Under the pieces are notes generated by a model. The model was given only the letters and a program-made list of their open reading frames with translations. It did not search any database and was not told the DNA's origin. From assembly GCF_003402535.2 (NCBI RefSeq), contig NZ_AP025170.1, forward strand, positions 868,001 to 932,000: DNA of 64,000 nucleotides. Reading direction: 5' to 3'. The DNA is from Cupriavidus sp. P-10 (GTDB taxonomy: Bacteria > Pseudomonadota > Gammaproteobacteria > Burkholderiales > Burkholderiaceae). This document shows positions 28,669-37,974 of this stretch, piece after piece. Position numbers and translations under genes: made by a program. Positions within the stretch are counted from its first letter, which is position 1. Each line of letters begins with the position of its first letter.

Positions 28669-29840
28669 TCGAACTCGACCAACTCACCAAGTCCTTCCCG
28701 CAAAAGAACGGCGCTGAAGTGCGCGCGGTGGATGCCGTGTCGCTCAAGGTGCCAAGCGGCGAGATCTGCGTCTTCCTCGGCCCGTCAGGCTGCGGCAAGA
28801 CCACCACGCTAAAGATGATCAACCGGCTGATCGAGCCGACTTCGGGCACGGTGCGCATCGAGGGCGAGGACACGCGCGGCATCGACGGCGTGACCCTGCG
28901 CCGCAAGATTGGCTACGTGATCCAGCAGATCGGCCTGTTCCCCAACATGACCATCGAAGAGAACATCATGGTGGTGCCGCGACTGCTCGGCTGGGACAAG
29001 AAGCAATGCCGCGAGCGCGCGCGCGAACTGATGGCGATGGTGCAGCTCGATCCCAACCTGATGCTCGGCCGCTATCCGCGCGAGCTGTCGGGCGGGCAGC
29101 AGCAGCGCATTGGCGTGATCCGCGCGCTGGCGGCCGATGCGCCGGTATTGCTGATGGACGAACCGTTCGGCGCGGTCGACCCGATCAACCGGGAAAGCAT
29201 CCAGAACGAGTTCCTGCAGATGCAGCGCCAGCTCGGCAAGACCGTGATCATGGTTTCGCACGATATCGATGAAGCGATCAAGCTGGCCGACAAGGTCGCG
29301 GTGTTCCGCCGTGGCAAGCTGGTGCAGTTCGACCACCCCGATGCGCTGCTGGCGCATCCGGCCGATGAGTTCGTGCAGGCCTTCGTCGGCCACGACAACA
29401 CGCTCAAGCGCCTGCTGCTGGTGCGCGCCGGCGACGCCGCCACCATGCCGCCGAGCTGCCGCCCTGACATGCCGCTGGCCGAAGCGCTGGGCGTGATGGA
29501 CGATGCCGACGTGCGCCACCTGCCGGTGGTGGACGACGCGCAGCGCGCGTTGGGGTACGTCACGCGTCGCGACGCGCGCTCGGGCAAGGGCGTGTGCAGC
29601 GAGGTGATGCGTCCGTTCGCGGTGACCGCGGCGTTCGACGAGCACCTGCGCATCGTGCTGTCGCGCATGTACCAGCACAACACCAGCTGGCTGCCGGTGA
29701 TGGGTGCGGATGGCGACTACCTGGGTGAAGTGACGCAGGAATCGATCGCCGGCTACCTCAGCTCCGGCCGTTCGCGCGGCCAGTCGGCGCTGGCAATGCC
29801 GGCGGTCGCCGCGCCGGCGCCGCTGCGCGCCGCGGCCTGA
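28665..29840 (+). CDS. Osmoprotectant ABC transporter ATP-binding protein with CBS domains (OpuCA type)
   Basis: A 391-residue ATPase. The N-terminal domain has Walker A GPSGCGKTT, Q-loop, signature LSGGQQQRIGV and Walker B LLMDEPFGAVDP. Residues from about 250 to 370 form a CBS pair (MPLAEALGVMDDADVRHLPVVDD and a second copy ending LPVMGADGDYLGEVT), which in OpuA-type systems senses ionic strength or nucleotide. The tail is Ala/Pro-rich. The start overlaps the upstream permease by 4 bp. Closes the four-gene operon. Confidence 0.93.
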   Translation: MIELDQLTKSFPQKNGAEVRAVDAVSLKVPSGEICVFLGPSGCGKTTTLKMINRLIEPTSGTVRIEGEDTRGIDGVTLRRKIGYVIQQIGLFPNMTIEENIMVVPRLLGWDKKQCRERARELMAMVQLDPNLMLGRYPRELSGGQQQRIGVIRALAADAPVLLMDEPFGAVDPINRESIQNEFLQMQRQLGKTVIMVSHDIDEAIKLADKVAVFRRGKLVQFDHPDALLAHPADEFVQAFVGHDNTLKRLLLVRAGDAATMPPSCRPDMPLAEALGVMDDADVRHLPVVDDAQRALGYVTRRDARSGKGVCSEVMRPFAVTAAFDEHLRIVLSRMYQHNTSWLPVMGADGDYLGEVTQESIAGYLSSGRSRGQSALAMPAVAAPAPLRAAA

Positions 29841-29885
29841 GGGCAGGGCAAGGCAGGGCGCGAGCATCCGGGCTATGCTTGACGC

Positions 29886-30260
29886 ATGCTCCGCTACTGC
29901 CGCTCTCCGCTCTGCCTGGTCGTCGAAACCCGCTGGCTGATCCCGCGCGGCTTTGACGGCTTTACGCCTGGCCCACTGATCCTGCTGCGGCCCGGCGCCA
30001 GCGATGCGCTGATCGAACACGAAAAGGTCCACGTGCGCCAGTTCTGGCGCAGCTGGGGGCTGATGGGCGTGCTGTATCTCGCCAGCCGGCGCTGGCGGCT
30101 GCGCTATGAGGTGGAGGCGTACCGGGAGCAACTGCGGTACTGCCACCCGGACTCGGCACACGCATTTGCGCGCGTGCTGGCGCAGAAGTACCGGCTGAAA
30201 ATTTCAGAGGCCGAAGCCTACCGGTTGCTGACGCAGTGTCCGGAATCGACTTCCAAATAA
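29886..30260 (+). CDS. Small hypothetical protein with an HExxH zinc-peptidase motif
   Basis: A 124-residue protein of unknown role. Residues 45-49 read HEKVH, an HExxH motif, and 28 residues later EVEAYREQ offers Glu77 as a third zinc ligand, the order and spacing of gluzincins such as M48/M56 enzymes in miniature. A hydrophobic stretch (GLMGVLYLA, about 58-66) could sit against or in the membrane. No signal peptide or strong ribosome site is seen. It might be a minimal membrane-associated peptidase or only a metal-binding relic. It follows the osmoprotectant operon by 45 bp and ends just before a terminator. Confidence 0.7.
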   Translation: MLRYCRSPLCLVVETRWLIPRGFDGFTPGPLILLRPGASDALIEHEKVHVRQFWRSWGLMGVLYLASRRWRLRYEVEAYREQLRYCHPDSAHAFARVLAQKYRLKISEAEAYRLLTQCPESTSK

Positions 30261-30262
30261 GA

Positions 30263-30298
30263 ACGGCCCGCACCGGTTGCCTGGTGCGGGCCGTCTTG
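30263..30298 (+). terminator. Intrinsic terminator after the HExxH protein gene
   Basis: ACGGCCCGCACC / GGTGCGGGCCGT, a perfect 12-bp stem with an 8-nt loop, then CTTGCTGT. The T-run is short but the stem is strong. It also separates the plus-strand genes from the oppositely oriented tRNA-Ser. Confidence 0.8.
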
Positions 30299-30303
30299 CT
30301 GTC

Positions 30304-30393
30304 TGGCGGAAGCGGTGAGATTCGAACTCACGGATGGGTCACCCCATCGGCAGTTTTCAAGACTGCTGCCTTAAACCACTCGGCCACGCTTCC
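30304..30393 (-). tRNA. tRNA-Ser (anticodon UGA)
   Basis: A 90-nt class II tRNA with encoded CCA. Acceptor GGAAGCG pairs with CGCTTCC; the anticodon loop reads CTTGAAA flanked by CAGT/ACTG-type arms, giving anticodon TGA; the long variable arm GATGGGGTGACCCATC and the TTCGAATC T-loop confirm serine. On the minus strand, a TACAAT at 30412-30407 is a possible -10. Confidence 0.97.
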
Positions 30394-30678
30394 GGAAAGT
30401 GCGGGCATTGTAGCGCGAAAGGGCGGATCCTTCGGCGCCTTGTTGCCATCGACCTGACGGTCAGGCCGCGCATTATACAAGGCCTGCGTGGCAGCGGGTG
30501 GCCTGCGCTGCAATGAACCTGCGTGCGTAAGCTTCCTGCCACACCGCGGGCCGGTGGCTGTCGGCGTCTGTCTGACATCGCGGAACCTTCACATGTGGTC
30601 GTCGCTCATATTGGTGTGCCCGGGGGCGCGGTGTGTGCCGCATTCCCGGCTTCGCCTGGCAACAGAGGAGAACTCAAT

Positions 30679-31185
30679 ATGCGAATGCAAAGCAAGAAAT
30701 GGCTGGTTCTGCCAGCCGCCGCCGCGGTGGCGGTTCTGGCTGGTTGTGCTGCGCCGTACGGCGGCGGCTACAGCAATACCGGATACAACACGGCGCCGCC
30801 TCCGGGCTACCAGACGCCCAATAGCACGCAGGCGCCTGCCGGTTCGGTGTACTACGGCCGCGTGGAATCGATCGAGCCGATCACCTCCACGCAAGGCAGT
30901 TCGGGCCTGCTCGGCACGGTCATCGGCGGTGCCGCCGGCGGCCTGCTGGGACACCAGGTCGGCGGCGGGCGCGGGCAGACCGCGGCCACCATCGGTGGTG
31001 CCGTGGTCGGCGCGGTGGCGGGCAACCAGATCGAGAAGCGTGCGGGCAGCAATACGCAGAACGCGTATCGCGTCAACGTGCGCCTGGACGATGGCCGCGT
31101 CGCGACCGTGACGCAGTCGAGCCTGGGCAACCTGCAAGTGGGCATGCGTGCGCGCGTGGCCAACGACATGGCGACGGCGTATTGA
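30679..31185 (+). CDS. Outer-membrane lipoprotein with glycine-zipper 2TM domain
   Basis: A 168-residue lipoprotein: signal peptide, lipobox LAGC with Cys23, then a Gly/Tyr/Pro/Asn-rich linker (residues 24-55). Two glycine-zipper helices follow, GLLGTVIGGAAGGLLGHQVG and TAATIGGAVVGAVAGNQIE, as in the 17-kDa surface antigen and SlyB/Pcp family, and a short C-terminal beta domain (YRVNVRLDDGRVATVTQ). Such proteins affect outer-membrane integrity and stress response. GAGGAG precedes the ATG. Monocistronic, ending in a clear terminator. Confidence 0.92.
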   Translation: MRMQSKKWLVLPAAAAVAVLAGCAAPYGGGYSNTGYNTAPPPGYQTPNSTQAPAGSVYYGRVESIEPITSTQGSSGLLGTVIGGAAGGLLGHQVGGGRGQTAATIGGAVVGAVAGNQIEKRAGSNTQNAYRVNVRLDDGRVATVTQSSLGNLQVGMRARVANDMATAY

Positions 31186-31208
31186 CGCTGGTTTCCGTGC
31201 GGAAAGAG

Positions 31209-31238
31209 AAAGGCCACGTGTTTGCGTGGCCTTTTTTC
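31209..31238 (+). terminator. Intrinsic terminator of the glycine-zipper lipoprotein gene
   Basis: AAAGGCCACG / CGTGGCCTTT with a 6-nt loop and a run of T after it. It lies 23 bp past the stop and may also serve hemW from the other side because of the A-run. Confidence 0.92.
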
Positions 31239-31263
31239 TTGATGATACCGCTCCGTCCGCAAC

Positions 31264-32511
31264 TCAGTCCTTCAGGAACATCTCCTGCAGGTCATTGAGA
31301 AAGCGCCGCCCAAGCTCCGTCGGACGGATAGTGGTCAGGTCCGCTTCCAGCAATCCCTTCTTCTCCGCTTCGGCCAGTTGCTTGCTGATGGTATGCAGCG
31401 GCAGCCCGGTATGGTCCTGGAAGCTCGATGCCGGCACGCCATCGGTGAGCCGCAGCGCATTGAGCATGAACTCGAACGGCAACTCGTCCGCGCTCACGTC
31501 GCGCGCTTCCTGCAAGGCATTGCCGGCAAGTGCCTGCGCCATGTACGTAGCCGGGTGCTTGTGCCGCATCTGGCGCAGGATGCGGTGCGGGAACGACAGC
31601 TTGCCGTGCGCGCCCGCGCCGACGCCAAGGTAGTCCCCAAACCGCCAGTAGTTGAGGTTGTGGCGCGCCTCGCGATGCGCCTTGGCATAGGCCGACGTCT
31701 CGTAATGGCGATAGCCCGCCTCGGCCGTGCGTGCCTCGATCAGGTCCTGCATCTCGTACGCGCTGTCGTCGTCCGGCAGCGCTGGCGGGTACTTGGCGAA
31801 CAGCGTGTTTGGCTCCAGCGTCAGGTGGTATAGCGACAGGTGCGTCGTGCCGTACGACAGCGCGGTCTCCAGGTCCTGGCGGCACTCGTCCATCGTCTGG
31901 CCCGGCAGGGCGTACATCACGTCGAGGTTGATGTTGTCGAAACTCGCCTGCGCGATATCGATCGCCTTGCGCGCTTCGGCGCTGCCGTGGATGCGGCCGA
32001 GCGCCTGCAGGTGCCGGTCGTTGAAGCTCTGGATGCCGATCGACAGCCGGTTGATGCCGCTGGCGCGGTAGCTGGCGAACTTGTCGGCCTCGAAGGTGCC
32101 GGGGTTGGCCTCCATCGTGATCTCGGCATCCGCATCGAGCGGCAGCAAGGCGCGGATATCGGACAGCAGGCGGTCCATGCCGGCTGCCGACAGCAAGCTG
32201 GGCGTGCCGCCGCCGATAAAGACGGTATGCACAGGGCGGCCCCACACCAGCGGCAGCGATTGCTCCAGGTCCGCGCGCAGCGCGTCCAGGTAGATCTCTT
32301 CCGGGATCTCGTGGTTGTCGGCGCCCGGCGCGGCGTGCGAATTGAAATCGCAATACGGGCACTTGCGCACGCACCACGGGATATGCACGTACAGCGACAG
32401 CGGCGGCGAGCCGGGCAGGCTGATCTGCCCGGGCTTGAGCCACAATTGCTTGCTGTCGACAGGAGAAACAGCGGCCGGTGCCGCACTGCCGGCCGGTACG
32501 ATCGGGATCAT
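31264..32511 (-). CDS. hemW: HemW-type radical SAM heme chaperone
   Basis: A 415-residue protein. The radical SAM cluster motif is CVRKCPYC (CxxxCxxC) after LSLYVHIPWC, and the motif HNLNYWRFGDYLGVGAGAH with HNxxYW marks HemW rather than coproporphyrinogen dehydrogenase HemN. The C-terminal HemN_C-like winged domain ends PTELGRRFLNDLQEMFL. HemW binds heme and passes it to client enzymes. The first 30 or so residues are an Ala/Pro-rich extension. The ATG overlaps the rdgB stop (ATGA), so the gene closes the kinase-PP2C-rph-rdgB-hemW series. Confidence 0.93.
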   Translation of the reverse strand: MIPIVPAGSAAPAAVSPVDSKQLWLKPGQISLPGSPPLSLYVHIPWCVRKCPYCDFNSHAAPGADNHEIPEEIYLDALRADLEQSLPLVWGRPVHTVFIGGGTPSLLSAAGMDRLLSDIRALLPLDADAEITMEANPGTFEADKFASYRASGINRLSIGIQSFNDRHLQALGRIHGSAEARKAIDIAQASFDNINLDVMYALPGQTMDECRQDLETALSYGTTHLSLYHLTLEPNTLFAKYPPALPDDDSAYEMQDLIEARTAEAGYRHYETSAYAKAHREARHNLNYWRFGDYLGVGAGAHGKLSFPHRILRQMRHKHPATYMAQALAGNALQEARDVSADELPFEFMLNALRLTDGVPASSFQDHTGLPLHTISKQLAEAEKKGLLEADLTTIRPTELGRRFLNDLQEMFLKD

Positions 32512-33125
32512 CGGCCGTAGCGCTGCGCGGCGTCGGCCTGCAGCCGGACCACCAGTGCGCGCAGAGCCTGCGCGCGGTGGCTGACCGCGTTCTTCTCTTC
32601 TGCCGACAGTTCGGCGGCAGTCTTGCCCAGCCCCGGCAGCAGGAAATGCGGATCGTAGCCAAAGCCGCCAGCGCCGCGAGGCGCGTCGACGACCTCGCCA
32701 TGCCACACGCCCTCGGCGATCAGCGGACAGGGATCCTCGGCATGGCGCACGAACACCAGCACGCAATAGTAGTGCGCGTGGCGGTCCAGCTTGCCGGCCA
32801 GTTGCGACACCAGGTGCGCGTTGTTGGCCGCGTCCGACTTGGGCTTGCCGGCCATCTGCGCGTAGCGCGCCGAATAGACGCCTGGGGCGCCGCCGAGCGC
32901 GCGCGCGCTGATGCCGGAATCATCGGCCAGCGCGGGCAGGCCGGACAGCCGGCTGGCGTGGCGCGCCTTGGTCAGCGCGTTCTCGACAAAGGTGACGAAG
33001 GGCTCTTCGGCCTCGGGAATGCCCAGGTCGCCCTGCGGCACCACATCGAAACCGAGCGGGGCCAGCAGCGTGCCGAACTCGCGCAGCTTGCCGGCGTTGT
33101 TGGAGGCGAGTACCAGTCGTTGCAT
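32508..33125 (-). CDS. rdgB: Non-canonical purine NTP pyrophosphatase (RdgB/HAM1)
   Basis: A 205-residue house-cleaning enzyme that hydrolyses ITP, dITP and XTP to monophosphates. Signatures are LVLASNNAGKLREF at the N-terminus, FVTFVENALTKARHAS, LPALADDSGISARAL with the metal-binding Asp pair, GVYSARYA, and GFGYDPHFLLPG plus SHRAQAL near the end. The ATG at 33125 gives the family length. It lies 14 bp after rph, an arrangement widely conserved in proteobacteria. Confidence 0.96.
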   Translation of the reverse strand: MQRLVLASNNAGKLREFGTLLAPLGFDVVPQGDLGIPEAEEPFVTFVENALTKARHASRLSGLPALADDSGISARALGGAPGVYSARYAQMAGKPKSDAANNAHLVSQLAGKLDRHAHYYCVLVFVRHAEDPCPLIAEGVWHGEVVDAPRGAGGFGYDPHFLLPGLGKTAAELSAEEKNAVSHRAQALRALVVRLQADAAQRYGR

Positions 33126-33139
33126 CGTCGGATCCTGCT

Positions 33140-33859
33140 TCAGGCCAATCCAAGTGCGTCGCGCTGGTGCTGCACCAGGCGGGCGATGCCGGCTTCGGCA
33201 AGGCGCGTCATGGCGTCCAGGTCGGCGCGGCTGAAGGGCACGCCTTCGGCGGTGCCCTGCACCTCGACAAAGCCGCCGCTGCCGGTCATGACCACGTTCA
33301 TGTCGGTGTCGCAGTTGCTGTCCTCGGCGTAGTCCAGGTCCAGCACCGGCACGCCGTCGACCATGCCGACCGAGACCGCGGCCACGTGGTCGCGGATCGG
33401 GCTGGCCGAGATCAGGCCAGCGCGCAGCATGGTGGCAACCGCATCGTGCGCGGCGACAAAGGCGCCGGTGATGGCCGCGGTGCGGGTGCCGCCGTCGGCC
33501 TGCAGCACGTCGCAGTCGAGGTGGATAGTGTGCTCGCCCAGCGCCGCCAGGTCGAACACCGAGCGCATGGCGCGGCCGATCAGGCGCTGGATTTCCTGCG
33601 TGCGCCCGGTCTGCTTGCCGCGCGCGGCCTCGCGGTCCGAGCGGGTGTGGGTGGCGCGGGGCAGCATGCCGTATTCGGCCGTGACCCAGCCTTCGCCGCT
33701 GCCTTTCTTGTGCGGCGGCACCTTGGCCAGCACGCTGGCGGTGCAGAGCACCTTGGTGTCGCCAAAGGCACACAGAACGGAGCCTTCGGCATGGCGGGTG
33801 TAGTGGCGGGTAAGGCTGATGGAACGCAGCGCATCGGCTGCGCGGCCGCTGGGTCGCAT
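33140..33859 (-). CDS. rph: Ribonuclease PH
   Basis: A phosphorolytic 3'-5' exoribonuclease that trims tRNA 3' ends. The 239-residue protein starts [14 protein letters not shown] and includes the core [18 protein letters not shown], the Arg-rich [29 protein letters not shown], and [22 protein letters not shown] with the conserved Asp residues of the phosphate/metal site. Length and all core segments are complete. It sits between the PP2C gene (137 bp upstream) and rdgB. Confidence 0.97.
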   Translation of the reverse strand: MRPSGRAADALRSISLTRHYTRHAEGSVLCAFGDTKVLCTASVLAKVPPHKKGSGEGWVTAEYGMLPRATHTRSDREAARGKQTGRTQEIQRLIGRAMRSVFDLAALGEHTIHLDCDVLQADGGTRTAAITGAFVAAHDAVATMLRAGLISASPIRDHVAAVSVGMVDGVPVLDLDYAEDSNCDTDMNVVMTGSGGFVEVQGTAEGVPFSRADLDAMTRLAEAGIARLVQHQRDALGLA

Positions 33860-33996
33860 GGGATAAATGGGTTGGAATCGGGGGAGAGAACGCGATTCTA
33901 ACGCCGCCGGGCCGTGCGCGCTGCATGCCGGGGCTATCGTTGGGACGCGGTGACGGATAAAAGCCGCCTCGGGCGAACCAGCCTCGGCGAACCAGG

Positions 33997-34911
33997 TCAG
34001 CGCATCAGGTTGCTGGTCTTGTCGATCGCCGCGCGGATCTCGGCGATCGAGCGCTCGATTTCTTCCTCCGACAGCAGGTCGCTATCGGTGCCGGTGCGGT
34101 CCAGGATCGAGGTGGTAAACGCATTCAGCGGCAGCGTATCGGTCATCACCGAATCGGGCCCGGTAGTGTTGTTGTCGAGCTCCCACATCATGGCGATGCC
34201 GGTGGTGTTGTCGGCACCTTCGCCAGCGTTCTGCAGCGCCAGCTCGATCAGCGCCGGCACCGCCTGCACCACCGACAGCCGCGACAGCTTGTCGACCAGC
34301 GCCTGCTCGTCCAGCGGCCCCCACAGGCCGTCGGAGCAGAGCAGGGCGATGTCGCCCGGCTCCAGCCGCACCGGGCCGCCCAGGTCGATCAGCGGCAGGT
34401 TGGGCGAGCCCAGGCAGTTGTAGAGCTTGTTGCGCTCGGGGTGGTTGGCCACGTGCATCGGCAGCACGCGTTCCTGCTGCAGCAGGTTTTCGATCTTGGA
34501 ATGGTCGCGCGTGCGCGTCAGCAGGCGGCCCTTGCGCAACAGGTAGTAGCGCGAATCGCCGGCATGCGCCCAGTAGACCTGGCCGTGCTGTACCAGGCAG
34601 CAGACCACCGTGGTACGCGGCACGTCGGCCATGCGGTTGGCTTCCGCATAGCGGTGGATCTCGCGGTGCGCCAGCATGATGGTGTCCTGCAGGAACTCCG
34701 CGGGATTGCGCACCACCGGGCGCGCCTGCGCCTGGAACTGGCGCGCCAGCGTCTGCAGCGCCTGCTGGGCGGCCACCTCGCCGTGCGCATGGCCGCCCAG
34801 TCCGTCGGCCAGCACCATCAGCAGCGCGTCACGCGTGAAGCAATAGCCCATGCGGTCCTGGTTGACACGGCGGCCGCCTTTCCTGCTTTCCTGGTAGACA
34901 GAGAATCGCAT
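33997..34911 (-). CDS. PP2C-family serine/threonine phosphatase
   Basis: A 304-residue metal-dependent phosphatase. PPM motifs are VNQDR near the N-terminus, [41 protein letters not shown] and [10 protein letters not shown], supplying the Asp residues that hold the two Mn/Mg ions. The C-terminal 60 residues are acidic and probably flexible. The gene follows the Ser/Thr kinase gene after 55 bp, so the two form a reversible phosphorylation pair. Targets are unknown. Confidence 0.93.
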   Translation of the reverse strand: MRFSVYQESRKGGRRVNQDRMGYCFTRDALLMVLADGLGGHAHGEVAAQQALQTLARQFQAQARPVVRNPAEFLQDTIMLAHREIHRYAEANRMADVPRTTVVCCLVQHGQVYWAHAGDSRYYLLRKGRLLTRTRDHSKIENLLQQERVLPMHVANHPERNKLYNCLGSPNLPLIDLGGPVRLEPGDIALLCSDGLWGPLDEQALVDKLSRLSVVQAVPALIELALQNAGEGADNTTGIAMMWELDNNTTGPDSVMTDTLPLNAFTTSILDRTGTDSDLLSEEEIERSIAEIRAAIDKTSNLMR

Positions 34912-34966
34912 GTTGGCTTTGGAAATTCAGTAAGGTCATCGCGCCACGGCGGGCGCGATTTGTGAT

Positions 34967-36007
34967 TTATTCTACGCTCGCGCCCGGGGCCGGCTCGTCG
35001 CGGCGGCGCAGCAGCGTGAGGAAGCGTGAAGCCGGGGCAGGGCGCTCGGTTGCAGGAGCCGGCGGCGCTGCCGCCAGCATTGCCTGCTCGCTCAGCGCGT
35101 TGGTCTGCTCGCGCAACTCCTTTTGCAGCCGGAACACGCTTTGCGGCCGCTCCGACGGCGCCAGCCGCAGGCACCATTCGACCAGGTCGACCAGGCCGTT
35201 GGTATAGCTGCTGCGCAGCCGCACCAGCGCCTCGGCCATGCGGTCGTCCTTCTCGCGCTGGTTGGCTTCCTGTGGCGGCATGCCGGCCATGCAGGCATAA
35301 AGCGTGGCCCCCAGGCTGTAGATATCGGTCCAGGGACCCAGGTCGGAATGCTTGCCGTACAGCTCGGGCGCGGCGAAGCCGGGGGTGTACATCGGCTGGA
35401 AGCGCGCCGCTTCCATGGTCAGCGTCTGCCGCGCGGCGCCGAAATCCAGCAGGATCGGCGACTCGTCCTCGCGCAGGTAGATGTTGCCGGGCTTGATGTC
35501 CAGGTGCAGCAGCTTGTGGATATGCACCTCGCGCAGGCCGCTCATCAGGTCGTGGAAGACCTTGCGCATGAAATGCTCGCGCAGCACCTTGGCGCGGCCC
35601 TGCTGCCGGGCGGCCAGCACGTGCTCCTGCAGCGTCTTGCCCAGCTCGTAGTTCATCACCATGTAGACCGTGGCGTTCTCGCGGAAGAAATTCACCACGC
35701 GCACCACGCTGGGATGGGAAATGCGGGCCAGCGAGCGGCCCTCTTCAAAGAAATACTTCAGTCCGAGCCGGAATGCCGCGGCGTTTTCCTCGGGCACCAC
35801 GGGGATCAGTTCGCCCGGATTGCGCCGCGCCAGCGACGATGGCAGGTACTCCTTGATCGCGACCGGCGCGCCGGTTTCATCGGTGGCGAGGTAGACGAAA
35901 CTGAACCCCCCGCTGGCCAACTTCTTTACAATACGATAGTTGGACAACAGCGTGCCGACGGGCAGCGGTGCACTCTTCAGTTGTGTCGTGCCCTTGGACT
36001 CTGTCAT
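34967..36007 (-). CDS. Eukaryote-like serine/threonine protein kinase
   Basis: A 346-residue Hanks-type kinase. The glycine-rich loop is KLASGGFSFVYLA, the ATP-anchoring Lys52 lies in VAIKEYLP, the catalytic loop reads HLDIKPGN, the magnesium loop DFGAA and the activation segment ends AAPELYG. HLD instead of HRD makes it a non-RD type, so it may not need activation-loop phosphorylation. There is no transmembrane helix or PASTA domain; the C-terminal 50 residues are Ala/Pro/Arg-rich. A soluble kinase acting with the PP2C next door is the likely arrangement. Divergent from yicC. Confidence 0.92.
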   Translation of the reverse strand: MTESKGTTQLKSAPLPVGTLLSNYRIVKKLASGGFSFVYLATDETGAPVAIKEYLPSSLARRNPGELIPVVPEENAAAFRLGLKYFFEEGRSLARISHPSVVRVVNFFRENATVYMVMNYELGKTLQEHVLAARQQGRAKVLREHFMRKVFHDLMSGLREVHIHKLLHLDIKPGNIYLREDESPILLDFGAARQTLTMEAARFQPMYTPGFAAPELYGKHSDLGPWTDIYSLGATLYACMAGMPPQEANQREKDDRMAEALVRLRSSYTNGLVDLVEWCLRLAPSERPQSVFRLQKELREQTNALSEQAMLAAAPPAPATERPAPASRFLTLLRRRDEPAPGASVE

Positions 36008-36223
36008 GGGAATAGGGGCCGGATTTGCCTCAGCGGATGACTCCGCAGATTTGCCAACGGATTGTCCGGGCTAATCGGTCACTTGTAAAGAACACAAATA
36101 CGGGCATTGTTGCCCTCCTTTCAACGTTTTGAGAGCGCTCCGGCATCCGGTTGCGGGAGGCTCGAGGAGGGCGCCTGCGGGCCGCCAGCGCCCCAGGGCC
36201 GCCTCCACTCACGAGAACATCCA

Positions 36224-37159
36224 ATGATCCACAGCATGACAGGCTATGGCCTGGCGACGCGCCAGGCGCCACTGACCAACGCACAGGGCGAGCCGAGCGG
36301 GCGCACCGCCTCCGTTTCGGTGGAATTCCGCACTGTCAATTCGCGTTTCCTCGACCTGTTGTTCCGGGCCCCGGAAGAGTGCCGCGCCTTTGAGCCGGCG
36401 CTGCGCGAGATGCTGATGGCCGAACTGTCGCGCGGCAAGCTGGAATGCCGCATCAACCTGCAGCGCACCGATTCGGGCGGCGCCACGCTGGCGCTCAACG
36501 ACGGCCTGCTGGGGCAGATCCGCGCGCTCGAAACCACCGTGGCCGGCACCTTCCCCAGCGCGGGCACGCTGCGCATGGGCGAGATCCTGCGCTGGCCGGG
36601 CGTGCTGGTCGAGCCCGAGCTGTCGCAGGAAGCCCTGCGCGAAGCAGTGACCGGCGCCGCGCGAGAGGCGCTGGACCAGCTGCTCGAAGCGCGCCGCCGC
36701 GAGGGCGAGGCGCTCAAGGCGACGCTGATGGAGCGCGTCGATGCCATGCTGGCGATCGTCGAGCGCCTGACGCCGGCGATCCCGCAACTGATCGCGCACC
36801 ACCAGCAGAAGCTGACCGAGCGCCTGCAGGAAGCGTTCAACCTGGCCGCGCCCACCGGCATGCCGTCGATGAGCCGCGACGAGATCGCGGAGCGCATCCG
36901 TCAGGAAGCCACCGTCTACGGCATCCGCATCGACATCGCCGAAGAGCTGTCGCGGCTGCAGGCACACCTGAACGAGACCCGCCATATCCTGAAGAAGGGC
37001 GGGCAGGTCGGCAAGCGCCTCGATTTCATGATGCAGGAGCTGAACCGCGAGGCCAACACGCTCGGTTCCAAGGCCGCGGCCAAGGAACTGGCCGATGCCT
37101 CGATGGAGCTCAAGCTGCTGATCGAGCAGATGCGCGAGCAGGTCCAGAACCTCGAATAA
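36224..37159 (+). CDS. yicC: YicC-family endoribonuclease
   Basis: A 311-residue protein with both YicC domains: the N-terminal half begins MIHSMTGYGLATRQ and includes VEFRTVNSRFLDL and RGKLECRINLQR; the C-terminal DUF1732 half has the highly conserved GQVGKRLDFMMQELNREANTLGSKA. Members form multimers that cleave RNA and in E. coli influence RyhB decay. An 11-residue insertion after residue 16 (NAQGEPSGRTA) is noted. It precedes gmk by 57 bp, the common yicC-gmk order. Confidence 0.94.
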   Translation: MIHSMTGYGLATRQAPLTNAQGEPSGRTASVSVEFRTVNSRFLDLLFRAPEECRAFEPALREMLMAELSRGKLECRINLQRTDSGGATLALNDGLLGQIRALETTVAGTFPSAGTLRMGEILRWPGVLVEPELSQEALREAVTGAAREALDQLLEARRREGEALKATLMERVDAMLAIVERLTPAIPQLIAHHQQKLTERLQEAFNLAAPTGMPSMSRDEIAERIRQEATVYGIRIDIAEELSRLQAHLNETRHILKKGGQVGKRLDFMMQELNREANTLGSKAAAKELADASMELKLLIEQMREQVQNLE

Positions 37160-37216
37160 CGCAGCAAAGCATCAGAATCACCCCGAGAATTACCCCGAAG
37201 TTACCGAATCATCATC

Positions 37217-37879
37217 ATGAGCCAAACGTCCCAAACCGCGCCGCATCCTCCCATCGACACCGTCTACCCGGGCAACCTGTTCATGGTGGTGGCGCCGTCG
37301 GGAGCCGGCAAGTCGACGCTGGTCAACGCGCTGCTGGCGCAGGACCCGGCCATCCGCCTGTCGATCTCGCATACCACGCGCGCGCCGCGCCCGGGCGAGC
37401 AGAATGGCCGCGAATACCACTTCGTCAACGTCGATGCCTTCCGCGCGGCGCGTGACCGCGGCGAGTTCCTGGAGTGGGCCGAGGTCCACGGCAACTACTA
37501 CGCGACCTCGCGCGTGTGGATCGAGCAGCAGATGGCGCAAGGCAACGACGTGCTGCTCGAGATCGACTGGCAGGGCGCGCAGCAGGTGCACCAGCGCTTC
37601 TCCAACGCGGTCGAGATCTTTATCCTGCCGCCGTCGCTGACCGCGCTGGAAGAGCGCCTGAAGAAGCGCGGCCAGGACGAGCCCAACGTGATCGTGCGCC
37701 GCCTGCTGGCCGCGGGCAGTGAGATGTCCCATGCGTCGGAGTCGGACTACGTCATCATCAACGAGGTCTTCGACAATGCGCTGGAAGAGCTGCGCAACGT
37801 GGTTCGGGCCACCCGTTTGCGCTTTTCGTCGCAGAAGGCACGGCACGCGGAGCTGTTTATCGAGCTCGGTATCCACTGA
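37217..37879 (+). CDS. gmk: Guanylate kinase
   Basis: Phosphorylates GMP to GDP with ATP. The 220-residue protein has the P-loop [10 protein letters not shown] (residues about 29-38), the GMP-binding [33 protein letters not shown] and the lid [18 protein letters not shown] 20-residue polar N-terminal extension precedes the core. Between yicC and rpoZ, which is the conserved gmk-rpoZ-spoT neighbourhood. Confidence 0.97.
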
Positions 37880-37974
37880 GCCGAGGCACGTGCGCGGAGG
37901 CGCCGCCGGCGTTTTCCGCCGCGTGCTGTAAAATGGCATCCCAACACAAGGTTTTGTCCCAAGGTGGATTTGAT

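Noticed and set aside
32512..32766. N-terminal extension of HemW into rdgB
   Set aside because: The extra residues are an out-of-frame reading of rdgB; the ATG overlapping the rdgB stop gives the normal HemW length.
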